Below, in pieces: positions 8,611-17,345 of a DNA stretch of 51,580 nt; within the stretch, counting starts at the first letter, position 1; each line of letters opens with the position of its first letter. Where the stretch lies: positions 1 through 51,580 of the forward strand of contig JAFUJS010000024.1 of the NCBI GenBank assembly GCA_017468115.1, read 5' to 3'. Position numbers and translations under genes: made by a program. The stretch is from Clostridia bacterium. Lineage in GTDB: Bacteria > Bacillota_A > Clostridia > Oscillospirales > CAG-272. The notes beneath the pieces are model-generated. The model saw only the letters and a program-made list of their open reading frames with translations, was not told the DNA's origin and did no database searches.

Positions 8611-9455
8611 GCTTCGATGTAGGACTTGGACAATACTACGAGGCGGATTCTGTAATCCACAGGCTCGACCCCCGTACAAAGCTGTTTTTCACAATAATGT
8701 ATATTGTGGCAATCTTTGTGGCTAAGGATGCCTATGCATTCATTCCGCTGGGTGCAATTCTGGTATTTGCCGTGATTTTAAGCAAGGTGCCTATTTTGAC
8801 AATCCTTCGTGGTCTTAAGGCACTTGTGTTTATCGTGCTGTTTACAGCTGTATTAAATGTCTTCTGGACCGGTGGCACAACAGCAAGTATGATTTTTCAA
8901 TATACAATAATTCCCGAAAAATGGACAATAACCCTTTATTGGGAAGGACTTTATACAGCAGGACTTTTTGCCATAAGAATTATTTGCCTGCTTGTTTGCA
9001 CAACATTATTTTTCTCATATACCACAACTCCAATAGAGCTGACTGATGGTATAGAAACTGCACTTGCACCGCTGAAAAAGATTAAAATTCCGGTGCACGA
9101 GTTTGCTATGATGATGACCATCGCTCTTCGCTTTATTCCAACTCTTATTGAGGAAACCAATAAGATAATGAATGCCCAAAAGGCAAGAGGAGCAGACTTT
9201 AATAGTGGTGGACTTATCAAAAAGGCAAAGGCGCTCATTCCAATTATAATTCCGCTTTTCGTTTCCGCTTTCAGAAGAGCAGATGAGCTGGCGACAGCAA
9301 TGGAATGCAGAGGCTACCGTGGCGGAAATGGCAGAACACGTATGAAAAAGCTAAAGATGCACCTAAGGGATATATTTTGGTTTATTATTCCAATTTTGCT
9401 TCTTGCAGGTGTAATCGTTATCAATATTTATGGAAATGGATTCAAACTCGGATGA
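8607..9455 (+). CDS. ecfT: ECF transporter transmembrane component EcfT
   Basis: The 282-aa membrane protein has about five to six hydrophobic segments and the EcfT hallmarks: HRLDPRTKL near the N-terminus and two Ala-Arg-Gly type coupling motifs (QKARGAD and ECRGYRGG) that dock to the ATPases. It links EcfA1/A2 to interchangeable S components for vitamins or metals. Its end overlaps truA by four bases. The order ecfA1-ecfA2-ecfT-truA is conserved across Firmicutes and supports all four calls. Confidence 0.95.
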   Translation: MSFDVGLGQYYEADSVIHRLDPRTKLFFTIMYIVAIFVAKDAYAFIPLGAILVFAVILSKVPILTILRGLKALVFIVLFTAVLNVFWTGGTTASMIFQYTIIPEKWTITLYWEGLYTAGLFAIRIICLLVCTTLFFSYTTTPIELTDGIETALAPLKKIKIPVHEFAMMMTIALRFIPTLIEETNKIMNAQKARGADFNSGGLIKKAKALIPIIIPLFVSAFRRADELATAMECRGYRGGNGRTRMKKLKMHLRDIFWFIIPILLLAGVIVINIYGNGFKLG

Positions 9456-10210
9456 AAAAGCTTTTACTCACAATTGCATATAACGGACACGCATACTGTG
9501 GCTATCAGCTTCAAGGGGAGCTTCCGACAATTGCCCTGATGCTAAATAAAGCGGCAAGGGAGGCATTTGGCTTTGATTGCAATGTTACAGGCTGCAGCCG
9601 CACCGATAGCGGTGTCCACGCACTTGGCTTTCAGGCAACTGTAGAGCCAAAGGATGAATGTAACGAAATAACAGTTCCAATAGACAAGGTTCCTATCGCT
9701 ATGAATATAAAGCTGCCTCGAGACATTGCGGTTTTATCTGCAAAAGAGGTGGACTCCGGCTTTCATCCTCGATACGACGTTGTCAAAAAGCGGTATGTTT
9801 ACAAAATACATGCAAGCCGTATAAAGAACCCATTTTATGTGAATTTGGCTCTGGAATATGGCAGAGAAATTAGTGACGAAAGCATCGAAAGAATGACACA
9901 GGGTGCCAAATTTTTCATTGGAACCCATAAATTTGATGCCTTTATGTCAGTTGGCTCAAAGATAGAGGATACCACACGCACTGTGTTCGATGCAAGAGTG
10001 GAAAGAAACGGCGACCTTGTGGAATTTACTGTCGAGGCGGACGGCTTCCTTTATAATATGGTAAGAATTATGGTCGGCACACTTTTGTGGATTGATAGCG
10101 GCAAAATTCAACCCGAGGACGTTAAAAAAATTATCGAGTCCCGAAACAGAGACAACGCAGGCTTTACAGCAGGGTCAGAGGGACTTTACCTTAAAAAAAT
10201 ATTCTATTAG
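9452..10210 (+). CDS. truA: tRNA pseudouridine(38-40) synthase TruA
   Basis: The 252-aa enzyme isomerises uridines 38-40 in the anticodon arm of many tRNAs. The catalytic aspartate is D52 in the motif CSRTDSGVHALGFQ; other family blocks are DSGFHPRYDVVKKRYVY and VEADGFLYNMVRIMVGTL. The start ATG 9452 overlaps the ecfT stop (ATGA); upstream in-frame starts fall inside ecfT and are not favoured. In most Firmicutes rplM-rpsI follow truA; here a new promoter and membrane-protein genes follow instead. Confidence 0.96.
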   Translation: MKKLLLTIAYNGHAYCGYQLQGELPTIALMLNKAAREAFGFDCNVTGCSRTDSGVHALGFQATVEPKDECNEITVPIDKVPIAMNIKLPRDIAVLSAKEVDSGFHPRYDVVKKRYVYKIHASRIKNPFYVNLALEYGREISDESIERMTQGAKFFIGTHKFDAFMSVGSKIEDTTRTVFDARVERNGDLVEFTVEADGFLYNMVRIMVGTLLWIDSGKIQPEDVKKIIESRNRDNAGFTAGSEGLYLKKIFY

Positions 10211-10213
10211 TAG

Positions 10214-10242
10214 TTGACAAATGCCTAAAAACTGTTTATAAT
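10214..10242 (+). promoter_or_regulatory. Consensus sigma-A promoter for the CvpA-like genes and clpE-like gene
   Basis: TTGACA (10214-10219), 17 bp, TATAAT (10237-10242): a perfect consensus promoter right behind the truA stop. SD aaggaga precedes the first gene at 10275. Confidence 0.85.
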
Positions 10243-10274
10243 ATATAAAGAATTAAAAATAAAGGAGAGAAAAG

Positions 10275-11009
10275 ATGACAGTAAGCTTGATTTTTGACAT
10301 TGTTATTGTGGCAATCTGCCTGTTTTTCGTAATTCGTTATGCGATTCGTGGCTTTGTTCGCTCACTTATGGCACTTGTTAAGGCAATTCTTGCGCCACTT
10401 GTTGCAATCATCTTTTGTACGCCTTTAGGAAAGGTTATCAGCAATGCCTTCTTCTTAGAATGGGGAAAGGGCACTGTTAGAGGACTTTTAGAATCCACAT
10501 TACAATCAAATGGTACATACGCACTACACACAATTGTAGATGGTATTCCAAACTGGTTTATTAACCTACTCACCTCCGGTCTTGACCAGGAAACAACGGA
10601 CAAGCTGTGGCTCCACTTTGTTAATGAAGAGCCGGCAAGTGCTGAGGTTGTTGAGGAGTTTACTGAAATTCTTGGCACACAGTTTTCATTGCTTATAGGC
10701 ATTGTTATTGCGTTTGTGGCAATCTTCATTGTTGCTGAGCTTATATTCTTGCTTGTTGGCTTCTTGCTCAATCAGGCTGCTCAGGTTTCAATTGTAAAAA
10801 CACTTAATGTTATTCTCGGTGCTTTGATAGGTGCTGTTATTGCGGCGTTTGTTGCAATGCTTGTGTCCCTTGCAATCGAAAAGGTATTTGAGTTTGGTTA
10901 TTCATACTATCCCAACATCTTTAATATGGACTACGTTAATAATACAGTTATCGTTAAGTTCTTTAAGGACGATTTCTGGGAGTGGGTTAAGGGCATTGCA
11001 ATAAAATAA
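10275..11009 (+). CDS. CvpA-like membrane protein, first of a tandem pair
   Basis: The 244-aa protein has four hydrophobic segments: residues ~4-22, ~30-55, ~137-165 and ~175-200. The first two are joined by a basic RYAIRGFVRSLM turn, the pattern of the CvpA (colicin V production) family; a poorly conserved loop of ~75 residues lies between segments 2 and 3. CvpA proteins are inner-membrane proteins of unclear biochemical function, linked to envelope homeostasis. SD aaggagag precedes ATG 10275. A terminator-like hairpin separates it from its paralogue. Confidence 0.65.
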   Translation: MTVSLIFDIVIVAICLFFVIRYAIRGFVRSLMALVKAILAPLVAIIFCTPLGKVISNAFFLEWGKGTVRGLLESTLQSNGTYALHTIVDGIPNWFINLLTSGLDQETTDKLWLHFVNEEPASAEVVEEFTEILGTQFSLLIGIVIAFVAIFIVAELIFLLVGFLLNQAAQVSIVKTLNVILGALIGAVIAAFVAMLVSLAIEKVFEFGYSYYPNIFNMDYVNNTVIVKFFKDDFWEWVKGIAIK

Positions 11010-11017
11010 GCGATTAT

Positions 11018-11057
11018 AGGGACTGTATTGTGTATAGCAGGTACAGTCCCTGTTTTT
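11018..11057 (+). terminator. Intrinsic terminator or attenuator between the two CvpA-like genes
   Basis: AGGGACTGTA (11018-11027) pairs perfectly with TACAGTCCCT (11042-11051), followed by a short T-run. No obvious new promoter lies in the 25 bases before the next gene, so it probably lowers rather than ends expression of the downstream genes. Confidence 0.65.
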
Positions 11058-11082
11058 AAGAAAGAGGAGGAAAGGAGAGCGA

Positions 11083-11820
11083 ATGGGAAATATTATTATT
11101 GACATAGCAATGCTGGTTATTGCCGTAATAATCATTATAAAGTTTACCGTTACAGGCTTTTTCAGAAGCGTGCTTGATTCGTGTAAGCTTATAATTTCTG
11201 TTGTTTTGGCGTTGGTTTTAAGAGTTCCTGTTGCTAATCTGTTAGGCTCCTTGTTCTTCAAAAACGCAATTGTTGGCTGGGTGTCTACATCTCTTACCTC
11301 ATTTTGTGAGTCTAACGGACAAACAGCAAGCATATTCTTTACATTGTATGATGGAAACGAAAGCAATTTTTACAACAGCATTCTGGTAAAATTTGGTGCT
11401 GATATTGAGCAGCTTTCTGCTGATTTCGACAGCCTTGCAGAGGGTAAAACAAGCGTTATTCCATCACTCAGCGAAAATATCGGTGGCGCTATGTCGAGTA
11501 TGATTTGCTCAATCATTGCCGTACTTGGTGTTTTTCTGATTTCACTAATAATTTTAAGCCTGATAGTGCCGCTTCTTGACAAGCTAACCTGCTTTGACGG
11601 CATAAAGTCCGTAAACAGATTACTCGGCTTTGTTATAGGTGTAGTAATTGCTGCACTTGTTCTGTGGGGTATGAGCCTTGGATTATACACACTTTCAAGC
11701 TACGTTGGTCCGTTCACAGCAGGCTATTTAGATAAGGAAACGATAGATAAGTCCTTAATAGTAGGATTTTTCAATAAATTAAATGTATTAGGCTGGATTT
11801 CAATGCTGATACAAAAGTAG
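11083..11820 (+). CDS. CvpA-like membrane protein, second of a tandem pair
   Basis: The 245-aa protein has the same layout as its upstream neighbour: an N-terminal hydrophobic helix, a basic turn (KFTVTGFFRSVLDSCK), a second helix, a soluble loop with several acidic residues, and two to three C-terminal helices. The pair probably arose by duplication, although sequence identity looks low outside the N-terminal motif. SD aaggagag precedes ATG 11083. Only 18 bases separate it from the clpE-like gene, with which it is probably co-transcribed. Confidence 0.65.
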   Translation: MGNIIIDIAMLVIAVIIIIKFTVTGFFRSVLDSCKLIISVVLALVLRVPVANLLGSLFFKNAIVGWVSTSLTSFCESNGQTASIFFTLYDGNESNFYNSILVKFGADIEQLSADFDSLAEGKTSVIPSLSENIGGAMSSMICSIIAVLGVFLISLIILSLIVPLLDKLTCFDGIKSVNRLLGFVIGVVIAALVLWGMSLGLYTLSSYVGPFTAGYLDKETIDKSLIVGFFNKLNVLGWISMLIQK

Positions 11821-11838
11821 TACAAGAGGAAACAAACA

Positions 11839-14109
11839 ATGGAAATGTGCGCAAGATGCAAAAAAAGACCGGCAACGGTTTATATAATGAAGCTTGAAAA
11901 CAATGTGCAAAAGCAAGAGGGATTGTGCCTGGTTTGCGCAAAGGAGCTTGGTATAAAGCCTGTCAACGATATGATGACAAAGATGGGCATTACTGAGGAA
12001 GAGCTTGAAAATATGGAAAAAATGTTTAGTGAAATGCTTCCTGCCCTTAGCGAAAACGGCGAGGACGAGGATGGCGAGGACGGTCCTACCATTGATTTTT
12101 CCAAGCTTATGAAGAATGCGGGATTTACAGCAGGAGAGCAGGGCAAAAAGGAAAACAAGGGTGGCGACAAAAAGAAGAAGGATGAAAGAAAGCACTTAAA
12201 CACCTTCTGCCACAACCTTACACAGGACGCAATTAACGGCAAGCTTGATAAAATTGTAGGCAGACAAAGAGAGCTTGAAAGAGTTATTCAAATTCTCAGC
12301 CGTCGCCAAAAGAACAACCCTTGCCTGATTGGTGAGCCGGGTGTTGGTAAAACCGCAATTGCAGAGGCGCTTGCACAAAAAATCGTTAGTGGGGACGTTC
12401 CACACAAGCTGAAAAATTGCGAAATTTACCTAATGGACCTTACTGCACTTGTTGCAGGCACTCAGTTCAGAGGTCAGTTTGAGGCTAGAATCAACGGACT
12501 TCTTAACGAAGTTAAGGCTGCGGGAAACATTATACTTGTAATAGATGAAATACACAATATTGTGGGCACAGGTAACTCAGAGGGCAGTATGAATGCCGCA
12601 AACATTCTGAAGCCTGCACTTAGCCGTGGCGAAATTCAGGTTATCGGTGCCACAACGCTTAAGGAATACAGAAAATATATCGAAAAGGATGCAGCCCTCG
12701 AAAGGCGCTTCCAGCCTGTAAAGGTAGAGGAGCCAACCATTGACGAGTGTATCGAAATGATAAAGGGCATTAAGCATTACTACGAAATTTATCACGGTGT
12801 AAAAATCTCTGATGAAATGGCAAAGAGTGCCGTTATAATGAGTGAAAGATACATCACAGACAGATTCCTTCCCGACAAGGCAATCGACCTGATTGATGAG
12901 GCTTGCTCACATATCGTTTTGCACTCTCCTCATATAAATGAGCGACACAGGGTCATTGAAAAGCTTGCTGAGGTTGACAAAAAGACCGAGGCTGTTAATG
13001 CAAAAATCGCAGAGGACGCAAGCGAAAGCAACTATAAAGCCTTAGCAGAGCTAAAAACCGAAAAATCCACACTCCTTCTTGACAAGGAAAGACTTGACAA
13101 GGAATGTGAAGGCACTGTTATGACTAAGCAGGACTTGGCAGGCGTAATTGAAATTTGGACAGGAATTCCTGCAAGCAATATCTCCGAGGAGGAGTTTGAA
13201 AGACTTGCCGGTCTTGAGGACAGAATCAAGTCAAGAATTGTTGGTCAGGACGAGGCAGTTAAATCCCTTACAAGCGCAATTCAAAGAAACAGAGCAGGCG
13301 TTAGTGTTAAAAAGCGCCCCGCATCCTTTATCTTTGCAGGCCCAACAGGTGTTGGTAAAACAGAGCTTGTAAAAACTCTTGCCAAAGAGCTGTTTAACTC
13401 CATTGACAACCTTGTAAGGCTTGATATGTCCGAGTTTATGGAAAAACACTCTGTTTCCAAGATTATAGGCTCCCCTCCGGGCTATGTAGGCTATGACGAG
13501 GCGGGTCAGCTTACCGAAAAGATTAGAAGAAGCCCATATTCCGTTGTTCTTTTTGACGAAATAGAAAAGGCACATCCGGATGTTTTGAACATTCTTCTTC
13601 AAATTCTTGACGAGGGTAAGATTTCCGACTCACAGGGCAGACTTATCAATTTTGAAAACACCGTAATCATTATGACAACAAACGCAGGCGCGACAGTAAC
13701 ATCCTCTCAAGCAGGATTTTCCTCCGATACAACACAGCTTGCAAAGGAAAAGACAGAAAAGGCACTTTCAGGCTTCCTACGTCCTGAATTTATCAACAGA
13801 ATTGACGAGGTTATTACCTTCCGTTCTCTTGAAAAGGAGGACTTTGTTCGTATCGCAGGCATTATGCTTAACGATTTGAAGGAGGCACTTAGCGAAAGAA
13901 ATATCGACTTTAGCTATACCGATGAGGTATGCAGCTATATAGCCGAGGAGTCCTTTAGCAAAAAGTATGGCGCCAGAAATATGAGAAGATACATTCAAAC
14001 TCAAATTGAGGATAAGCTTGCACACGCAATTATTTTTGAGATTCGTGGCAACATTACAATGGCAACCGTATCTGTCAAAAAGGGCGAGCTTAGCGTTAAA
14101 TGTAAATAA
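11839..14109 (+). CDS. ClpE/ClpC-type AAA+ unfoldase with N-terminal zinc finger
   Basis: The 756-aa HSP100 protein begins with a C4 zinc finger (C4, C7, C30, C33: CxxC...CxxC), an acidic/Gly/Lys linker to residue ~115, then two AAA+ modules. D1 has GEPGVGKTA and DEIHN; D2 has GPTGVGKTE and [11 protein letters not shown], with the Clp C-terminal D2-small domain at the end. Between them is a coiled middle region (~375-430). The N-terminal double Clp_N repeat of ClpC/ClpB is absent, as in ClpE. ClpP is expected as partner, but the loop that is usually [LIV]GF reads AGF (SSQAGFSSD). ClpE of Bacillus is a CtsR-regulated stress chaperone; no CtsR-type operator was recognised here. Confidence 0.85.
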   Translation: MEMCARCKKRPATVYIMKLENNVQKQEGLCLVCAKELGIKPVNDMMTKMGITEEELENMEKMFSEMLPALSENGEDEDGEDGPTIDFSKLMKNAGFTAGEQGKKENKGGDKKKKDERKHLNTFCHNLTQDAINGKLDKIVGRQRELERVIQILSRRQKNNPCLIGEPGVGKTAIAEALAQKIVSGDVPHKLKNCEIYLMDLTALVAGTQFRGQFEARINGLLNEVKAAGNIILVIDEIHNIVGTGNSEGSMNAANILKPALSRGEIQVIGATTLKEYRKYIEKDAALERRFQPVKVEEPTIDECIEMIKGIKHYYEIYHGVKISDEMAKSAVIMSERYITDRFLPDKAIDLIDEACSHIVLHSPHINERHRVIEKLAEVDKKTEAVNAKIAEDASESNYKALAELKTEKSTLLLDKERLDKECEGTVMTKQDLAGVIEIWTGIPASNISEEEFERLAGLEDRIKSRIVGQDEAVKSLTSAIQRNRAGVSVKKRPASFIFAGPTGVGKTELVKTLAKELFNSIDNLVRLDMSEFMEKHSVSKIIGSPPGYVGYDEAGQLTEKIRRSPYSVVLFDEIEKAHPDVLNILLQILDEGKISDSQGRLINFENTVIIMTTNAGATVTSSQAGFSSDTTQLAKEKTEKALSGFLRPEFINRIDEVITFRSLEKEDFVRIAGIMLNDLKEALSERNIDFSYTDEVCSYIAEESFSKKYGARNMRRYIQTQIEDKLAHAIIFEIRGNITMATVSVKKGELSVKCK

Positions 14110-14114
14110 AAATT

Positions 14115-14146
14115 AATCTCCCTACCCAAAATAGGGAGATTTTTTA
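14115..14146 (+). terminator. Intrinsic terminator after the clpE-like gene
   Basis: AATCTCCCTA (14115-14124) pairs with TAGGGAGATT (14132-14141), followed by a T-run. Confidence 0.9.
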
Positions 14147-14251
14147 TTGCCAATTTGCACAAAAAAACCACGCCGCAAAACACTTTAGTGTGTTAAAACG
14201 ATAAAATTGTGAAAAAATGCACAAAACAAGTCAAAATATGATAAAAAAATC

Positions 14252-14315
14252 TTGAAATTAAGGGGCACGTGTGTTAATATATTTGTATATAATTAAAAGA
14301 AGATACCTAGGTATC
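14252..14315 (+). promoter_or_regulatory. proS promoter region with a perfect 14-bp palindrome
   Basis: TTGAAA (14252-14257) and TTAATA (14274-14279) form a candidate promoter; TATAAT at 14288-14293 is an alternative -10. Just downstream, GATACCTAGGTATC (14302-14315) is a perfect palindrome in the presumed 5' leader, ~30 nt before the proS start. Its position suits a repressor site. No T-box leader is visible. Confidence 0.5.
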
Positions 14316-14345
14316 CGATAAACATGAAAAGAAAAGAGGCTAAAA

Positions 14346-15782
14346 ATGGCTAAGGAAAAGAAAATGGTTGAGCAAATCACCTCAATGGAGGAGGATTTTG
14401 CTAAATGGTATACCGACGTAGTTAAAAAGGCTGACCTTATTGACTACTCAAGCGTTAAGGGCTGTATGATTATTCGTCCATATGGCTACGCAATTTGGGA
14501 GAATATTCAAAGGCTTTTGGACACTCGCTTCAAGGAAACAGGCGTAGAGAATATCTATATGCCAATGTTTATTCCGGAGTCCCTGCTTCAAAAGGAAAAG
14601 GACCACGTTGAGGGCTTTGCACCTGAGGTTGCTTGGGTTACTCACGGCGGTACGGAGCCACTTACTGAAAGGCTTTGTGTTCGTCCAACCTCTGAAACAC
14701 TTTTCTGTGAGCACTACGCAAACATTATTCGCTCATACAGAGATTTGCCAAAGCTTTATAACCAATGGTGCAGCGTTGTTCGTTGGGAAAAGACAACACG
14801 TCCGTTCCTCCGCAGCAGAGAGTTCTTGTGGCAGGAGGGTCATACAATGCATGCAACCGCAGAGGATGCAGAGGCAGAGACACTCCAAATGCTCAATGTT
14901 TATGCTGATTTCTTTGAAAAGGACCTTGGTATCCCTGTTTTGAAGGGTAGAAAGACCGACAAGGAAAAGTTTGCAGGTGCAGAGGCAACCTATACGGTTG
15001 AGGCTCTTATGCACGACGGTAAGGCACTTCAGGGTGGCACAAGCCATAACTTCGGAAACGGCTTTGCAAAGGCATTTAACATTCAATACCTTGACAAAGA
15101 CAATACTCTTAAGTATTGCTATCAAACCTCTTGGGGTGTTTCCACAAGAATTATCGGCGCTATCATTATGACTCATGGCGACGATAGCGGTCTTGTTCTT
15201 CCACCAAGAGTTGCACCAACACAGGTTGTTGTTGTTCCAATCGCTCAGCATAAGGAAGGCGTTATTGAAAAGGCAACAGAGGTTTATGAGAGAATTTCTA
15301 AGATTGCAAGAGTAAAAATTGATATCTCTGATAACTCTCCCGGCTGGAAATTTGCCGAGTATGAAATGAAGGGCGTTCCTGTAAGGCTGGAGCTTGGTCC
15401 TCGTGATATTGAGGCTAACCAATGCGTTCTTGTCCGCAGAGACAACGGCGAAAAGACAATTTGCTCACTTGATGAGCTTGAAACAAAAATTCCGGAGCTA
15501 CTTGGAGAAATTACACAAAATCTCTTTAACAAGGCGCAGGAAAACAGAAAAAATCGTACTTACACAGAAACAGAGCTTGATAGCTTCATTAAAACCGCCA
15601 GTGAAAAATCCGGTTATATCAGAGCACACTGGTGCGGTGATGAGGCTTGTGAGCTGAAGCTTAAGGAGCTTGCAGACGTTACCTCTCGTTGCTTGCCGTT
15701 TGGTGAGCAGGGTATAGAGGGCACCTGTATTTGCTGCGGCAAAAAGACCGATAAGCTGGTTTATTGGGGTAAGGCATATTAA
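14346..15782 (+). CDS. proS: Prolyl-tRNA synthetase, archaeal/eukaryotic-like type 3
   Basis: The 478-aa enzyme charges tRNA-Pro. It starts [19 protein letters not shown] and lacks the INS editing insertion of the common bacterial ProRS; the length and the C-terminal zinc-binding-like domain (CGDEACELK ... CICCGKK, ending in KLVYWGKAY) mark it as the type 3 short form. Class II motif 2 is [22 protein letters not shown] and the ATP-binding motif 3 region includes [17 protein letters not shown]. Type 3 ProRS occurs in many Clostridia. SD is weak (aaaagagg). gdhA follows after 32 bases and may be co-transcribed. Confidence 0.95.
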   Translation: MAKEKKMVEQITSMEEDFAKWYTDVVKKADLIDYSSVKGCMIIRPYGYAIWENIQRLLDTRFKETGVENIYMPMFIPESLLQKEKDHVEGFAPEVAWVTHGGTEPLTERLCVRPTSETLFCEHYANIIRSYRDLPKLYNQWCSVVRWEKTTRPFLRSREFLWQEGHTMHATAEDAEAETLQMLNVYADFFEKDLGIPVLKGRKTDKEKFAGAEATYTVEALMHDGKALQGGTSHNFGNGFAKAFNIQYLDKDNTLKYCYQTSWGVSTRIIGAIIMTHGDDSGLVLPPRVAPTQVVVVPIAQHKEGVIEKATEVYERISKIARVKIDISDNSPGWKFAEYEMKGVPVRLELGPRDIEANQCVLVRRDNGEKTICSLDELETKIPELLGEITQNLFNKAQENRKNRTYTETELDSFIKTASEKSGYIRAHWCGDEACELKLKELADVTSRCLPFGEQGIEGTCICCGKKTDKLVYWGKAY

Positions 15783-15814
15783 TTTTGAATTTATTTTGTA
15801 AGGAGTATACAAAA

Positions 15815-17167
15815 ATGAGCTTTAAGAATGAGTATCTTAACGAATTAATGGAAAGAGTAATCAAGAGAAACGCAAACGAGCCTGAGTTTCATCAGACCGT
15901 TAAAGAGGTTCTCGAGTCTATCGAGCCTGTTGTTGAGGCACGTCCCGAGTACATAACAAGCGGCGTTCTCGAAAGAATGGTTGAGCCTGAAAGAATTATT
16001 AAGTTCAGAGTTCCTTGGGTTGATGACAACGGCAAGGTTCAGGTAAACAGGGGCTTTAGAATTCAGTTCAACAGCGCAATCGGTCCATACAAGGGTGGTA
16101 TTCGTTTCCATCCATCAGTTTACGAGGGAATTATCAAGTTCCTCGGCTTTGAGCAAACCTTCAAAAACAGCCTGACCTCACTCCCAATGGGTGGCGGTAA
16201 GGGTGGCTCCGACTTTGACCCACAGGGCAAGAGCGATGCAGAGGTTATGCGCTTCTGCCAAAGCTTTATGACAGAGCTTTCAAGACACATCGGTGCAGAC
16301 CTTGACGTACCTGCCGGAGATATCGGTGTTGGCGCTAGAGAGGTTGGCTATATGTTCGGTCAGTACAAGAGACTCCGCAACGAGTTTACAGGCGTTTTGA
16401 CAGGTAAGGGCATCTCCTATGGTGGCTCCCTCATCCGTCCTGAGGCAACCGGCTATGGCGCAGTTTATTACACCGTAAATATGCTTGACTACTTCAAGGA
16501 CACAATCAAGGGTAAGACCTTTGCAATCTCCGGCTTCGGTAACGTTGCTTGGGGTACTGTAAAGAAGGTTACAGAGCTTGGCGGTAAGGTTGTTACAATC
16601 TCCGGTCCTGACGGATACATCTACGATAAGGACGGCATTGCAACAGAGGAAAAGATTAACTTCCTTCTTGAAATGCGTGCATCCTGCCGTAACAGAGTAC
16701 AGGATTATGCTGATAAGTTTGGTGTTCCTTTCTATGCTAAGGAAAAGCCATGGGGTGTTAAGGCAGACATTCTTATGCCTTGCGCTACTCAAAACGAGGT
16801 TGGCATGAAGGAAGCAGAGCAAATCGTTGCAAATGGCGTTAAGTATTATGTTGAGGTTTCCAATATGCCAACAACTAACGAGGCTGTTGCATACCTAAAG
16901 GCAAACGGCGTTATCGTTGCTCCATCTAAGGCAGTTAATGCAGGTGGTGTTGCGGTTTCCGGTCTTGAAATGTCTCAAAACTCTATGCGTTACAGCTGGA
17001 GCGCTGAGGAGGTTGACGAGAAGCTTAAGGGCATTATGAAGAACATCTTCGATAACTCCATCAAGGCTTCTAACCAATATGGTCTTGGCGACGACCTTGT
17101 TGCCGGTGCGAATATCGCAGGCTTTATCAAGGTTGCAGACGCAATGCTTGCACAGGGCGTGGTATAA
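15815..17167 (+). CDS. gdhA: NADP-type glutamate dehydrogenase
   Basis: The 450-aa enzyme interconverts glutamate and 2-oxoglutarate plus ammonia, the main ammonium-assimilation or glutamate-catabolism step. It has the substrate-binding block GPYKGGIRFHP, the catalytic glycine-rich lysine region PMGGGKGGSDFDP, DVPAGDIGVGAREVGYMFGQY, and Rossmann motif GFGNVAWG. Hexameric small-subunit GDH (~450 aa) of the NADP class fits best; cofactor choice is inferred from overall similarity. AAGGAG at 15800-15805 sits 9 nt before ATG 15815, which decides this start over an upstream TTG. Confidence 0.95.
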   Translation: MSFKNEYLNELMERVIKRNANEPEFHQTVKEVLESIEPVVEARPEYITSGVLERMVEPERIIKFRVPWVDDNGKVQVNRGFRIQFNSAIGPYKGGIRFHPSVYEGIIKFLGFEQTFKNSLTSLPMGGGKGGSDFDPQGKSDAEVMRFCQSFMTELSRHIGADLDVPAGDIGVGAREVGYMFGQYKRLRNEFTGVLTGKGISYGGSLIRPEATGYGAVYYTVNMLDYFKDTIKGKTFAISGFGNVAWGTVKKVTELGGKVVTISGPDGYIYDKDGIATEEKINFLLEMRASCRNRVQDYADKFGVPFYAKEKPWGVKADILMPCATQNEVGMKEAEQIVANGVKYYVEVSNMPTTNEAVAYLKANGVIVAPSKAVNAGGVAVSGLEMSQNSMRYSWSAEEVDEKLKGIMKNIFDNSIKASNQYGLGDDLVAGANIAGFIKVADAMLAQGVV

Positions 17168-17171
17168 AATC

Positions 17172-17205
17172 AAAATAGCAGGGTAAAATCCCTGCTATTT
17201 TTTTT
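17172..17205 (+). terminator. Intrinsic terminator after gdhA
   Basis: Perfect 12-bp stem: 17172-17183 (AAAATAGCAGGG) with 17190-17201, six-base loop, then a T-run. Confidence 0.92.
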
Positions 17206-17276
17206 GCTTTCACAAGGCAATCTTGTAAATTTATGGTTAATTTTGATAATTAACACAAAAAAATAAATATTATATA

Positions 17277-17305
17277 TTGATTTTTGTGCAAAGTTATAGT
17301 ATAAT
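17277..17305 (+). promoter_or_regulatory. Sigma-A promoter of the solute-binding lipoprotein gene
   Basis: TTGATT (17277-17282), 17 bp, TATAAT (17300-17305). The promoter overlaps any upstream in-frame start, so translation must begin at ATG 17346. Confidence 0.75.
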
Positions 17306-17345
17306 ATTTACAGCGAAAAAAGCAAAAAAACATAGGAGGTTTATA

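Noticed and set aside
14110..14345. T-box riboswitch before proS
   Set aside because: The stem-loop pattern, specifier loop and TGGNACC-like T-box sequence are not seen; the region holds a terminator, a promoter and a palindrome.
17277..17345. Extended N-terminus for the solute-binding lipoprotein
   Set aside because: The extension overlaps the promoter and would bury the lipoprotein signal; ATG 17346 with SD is right.
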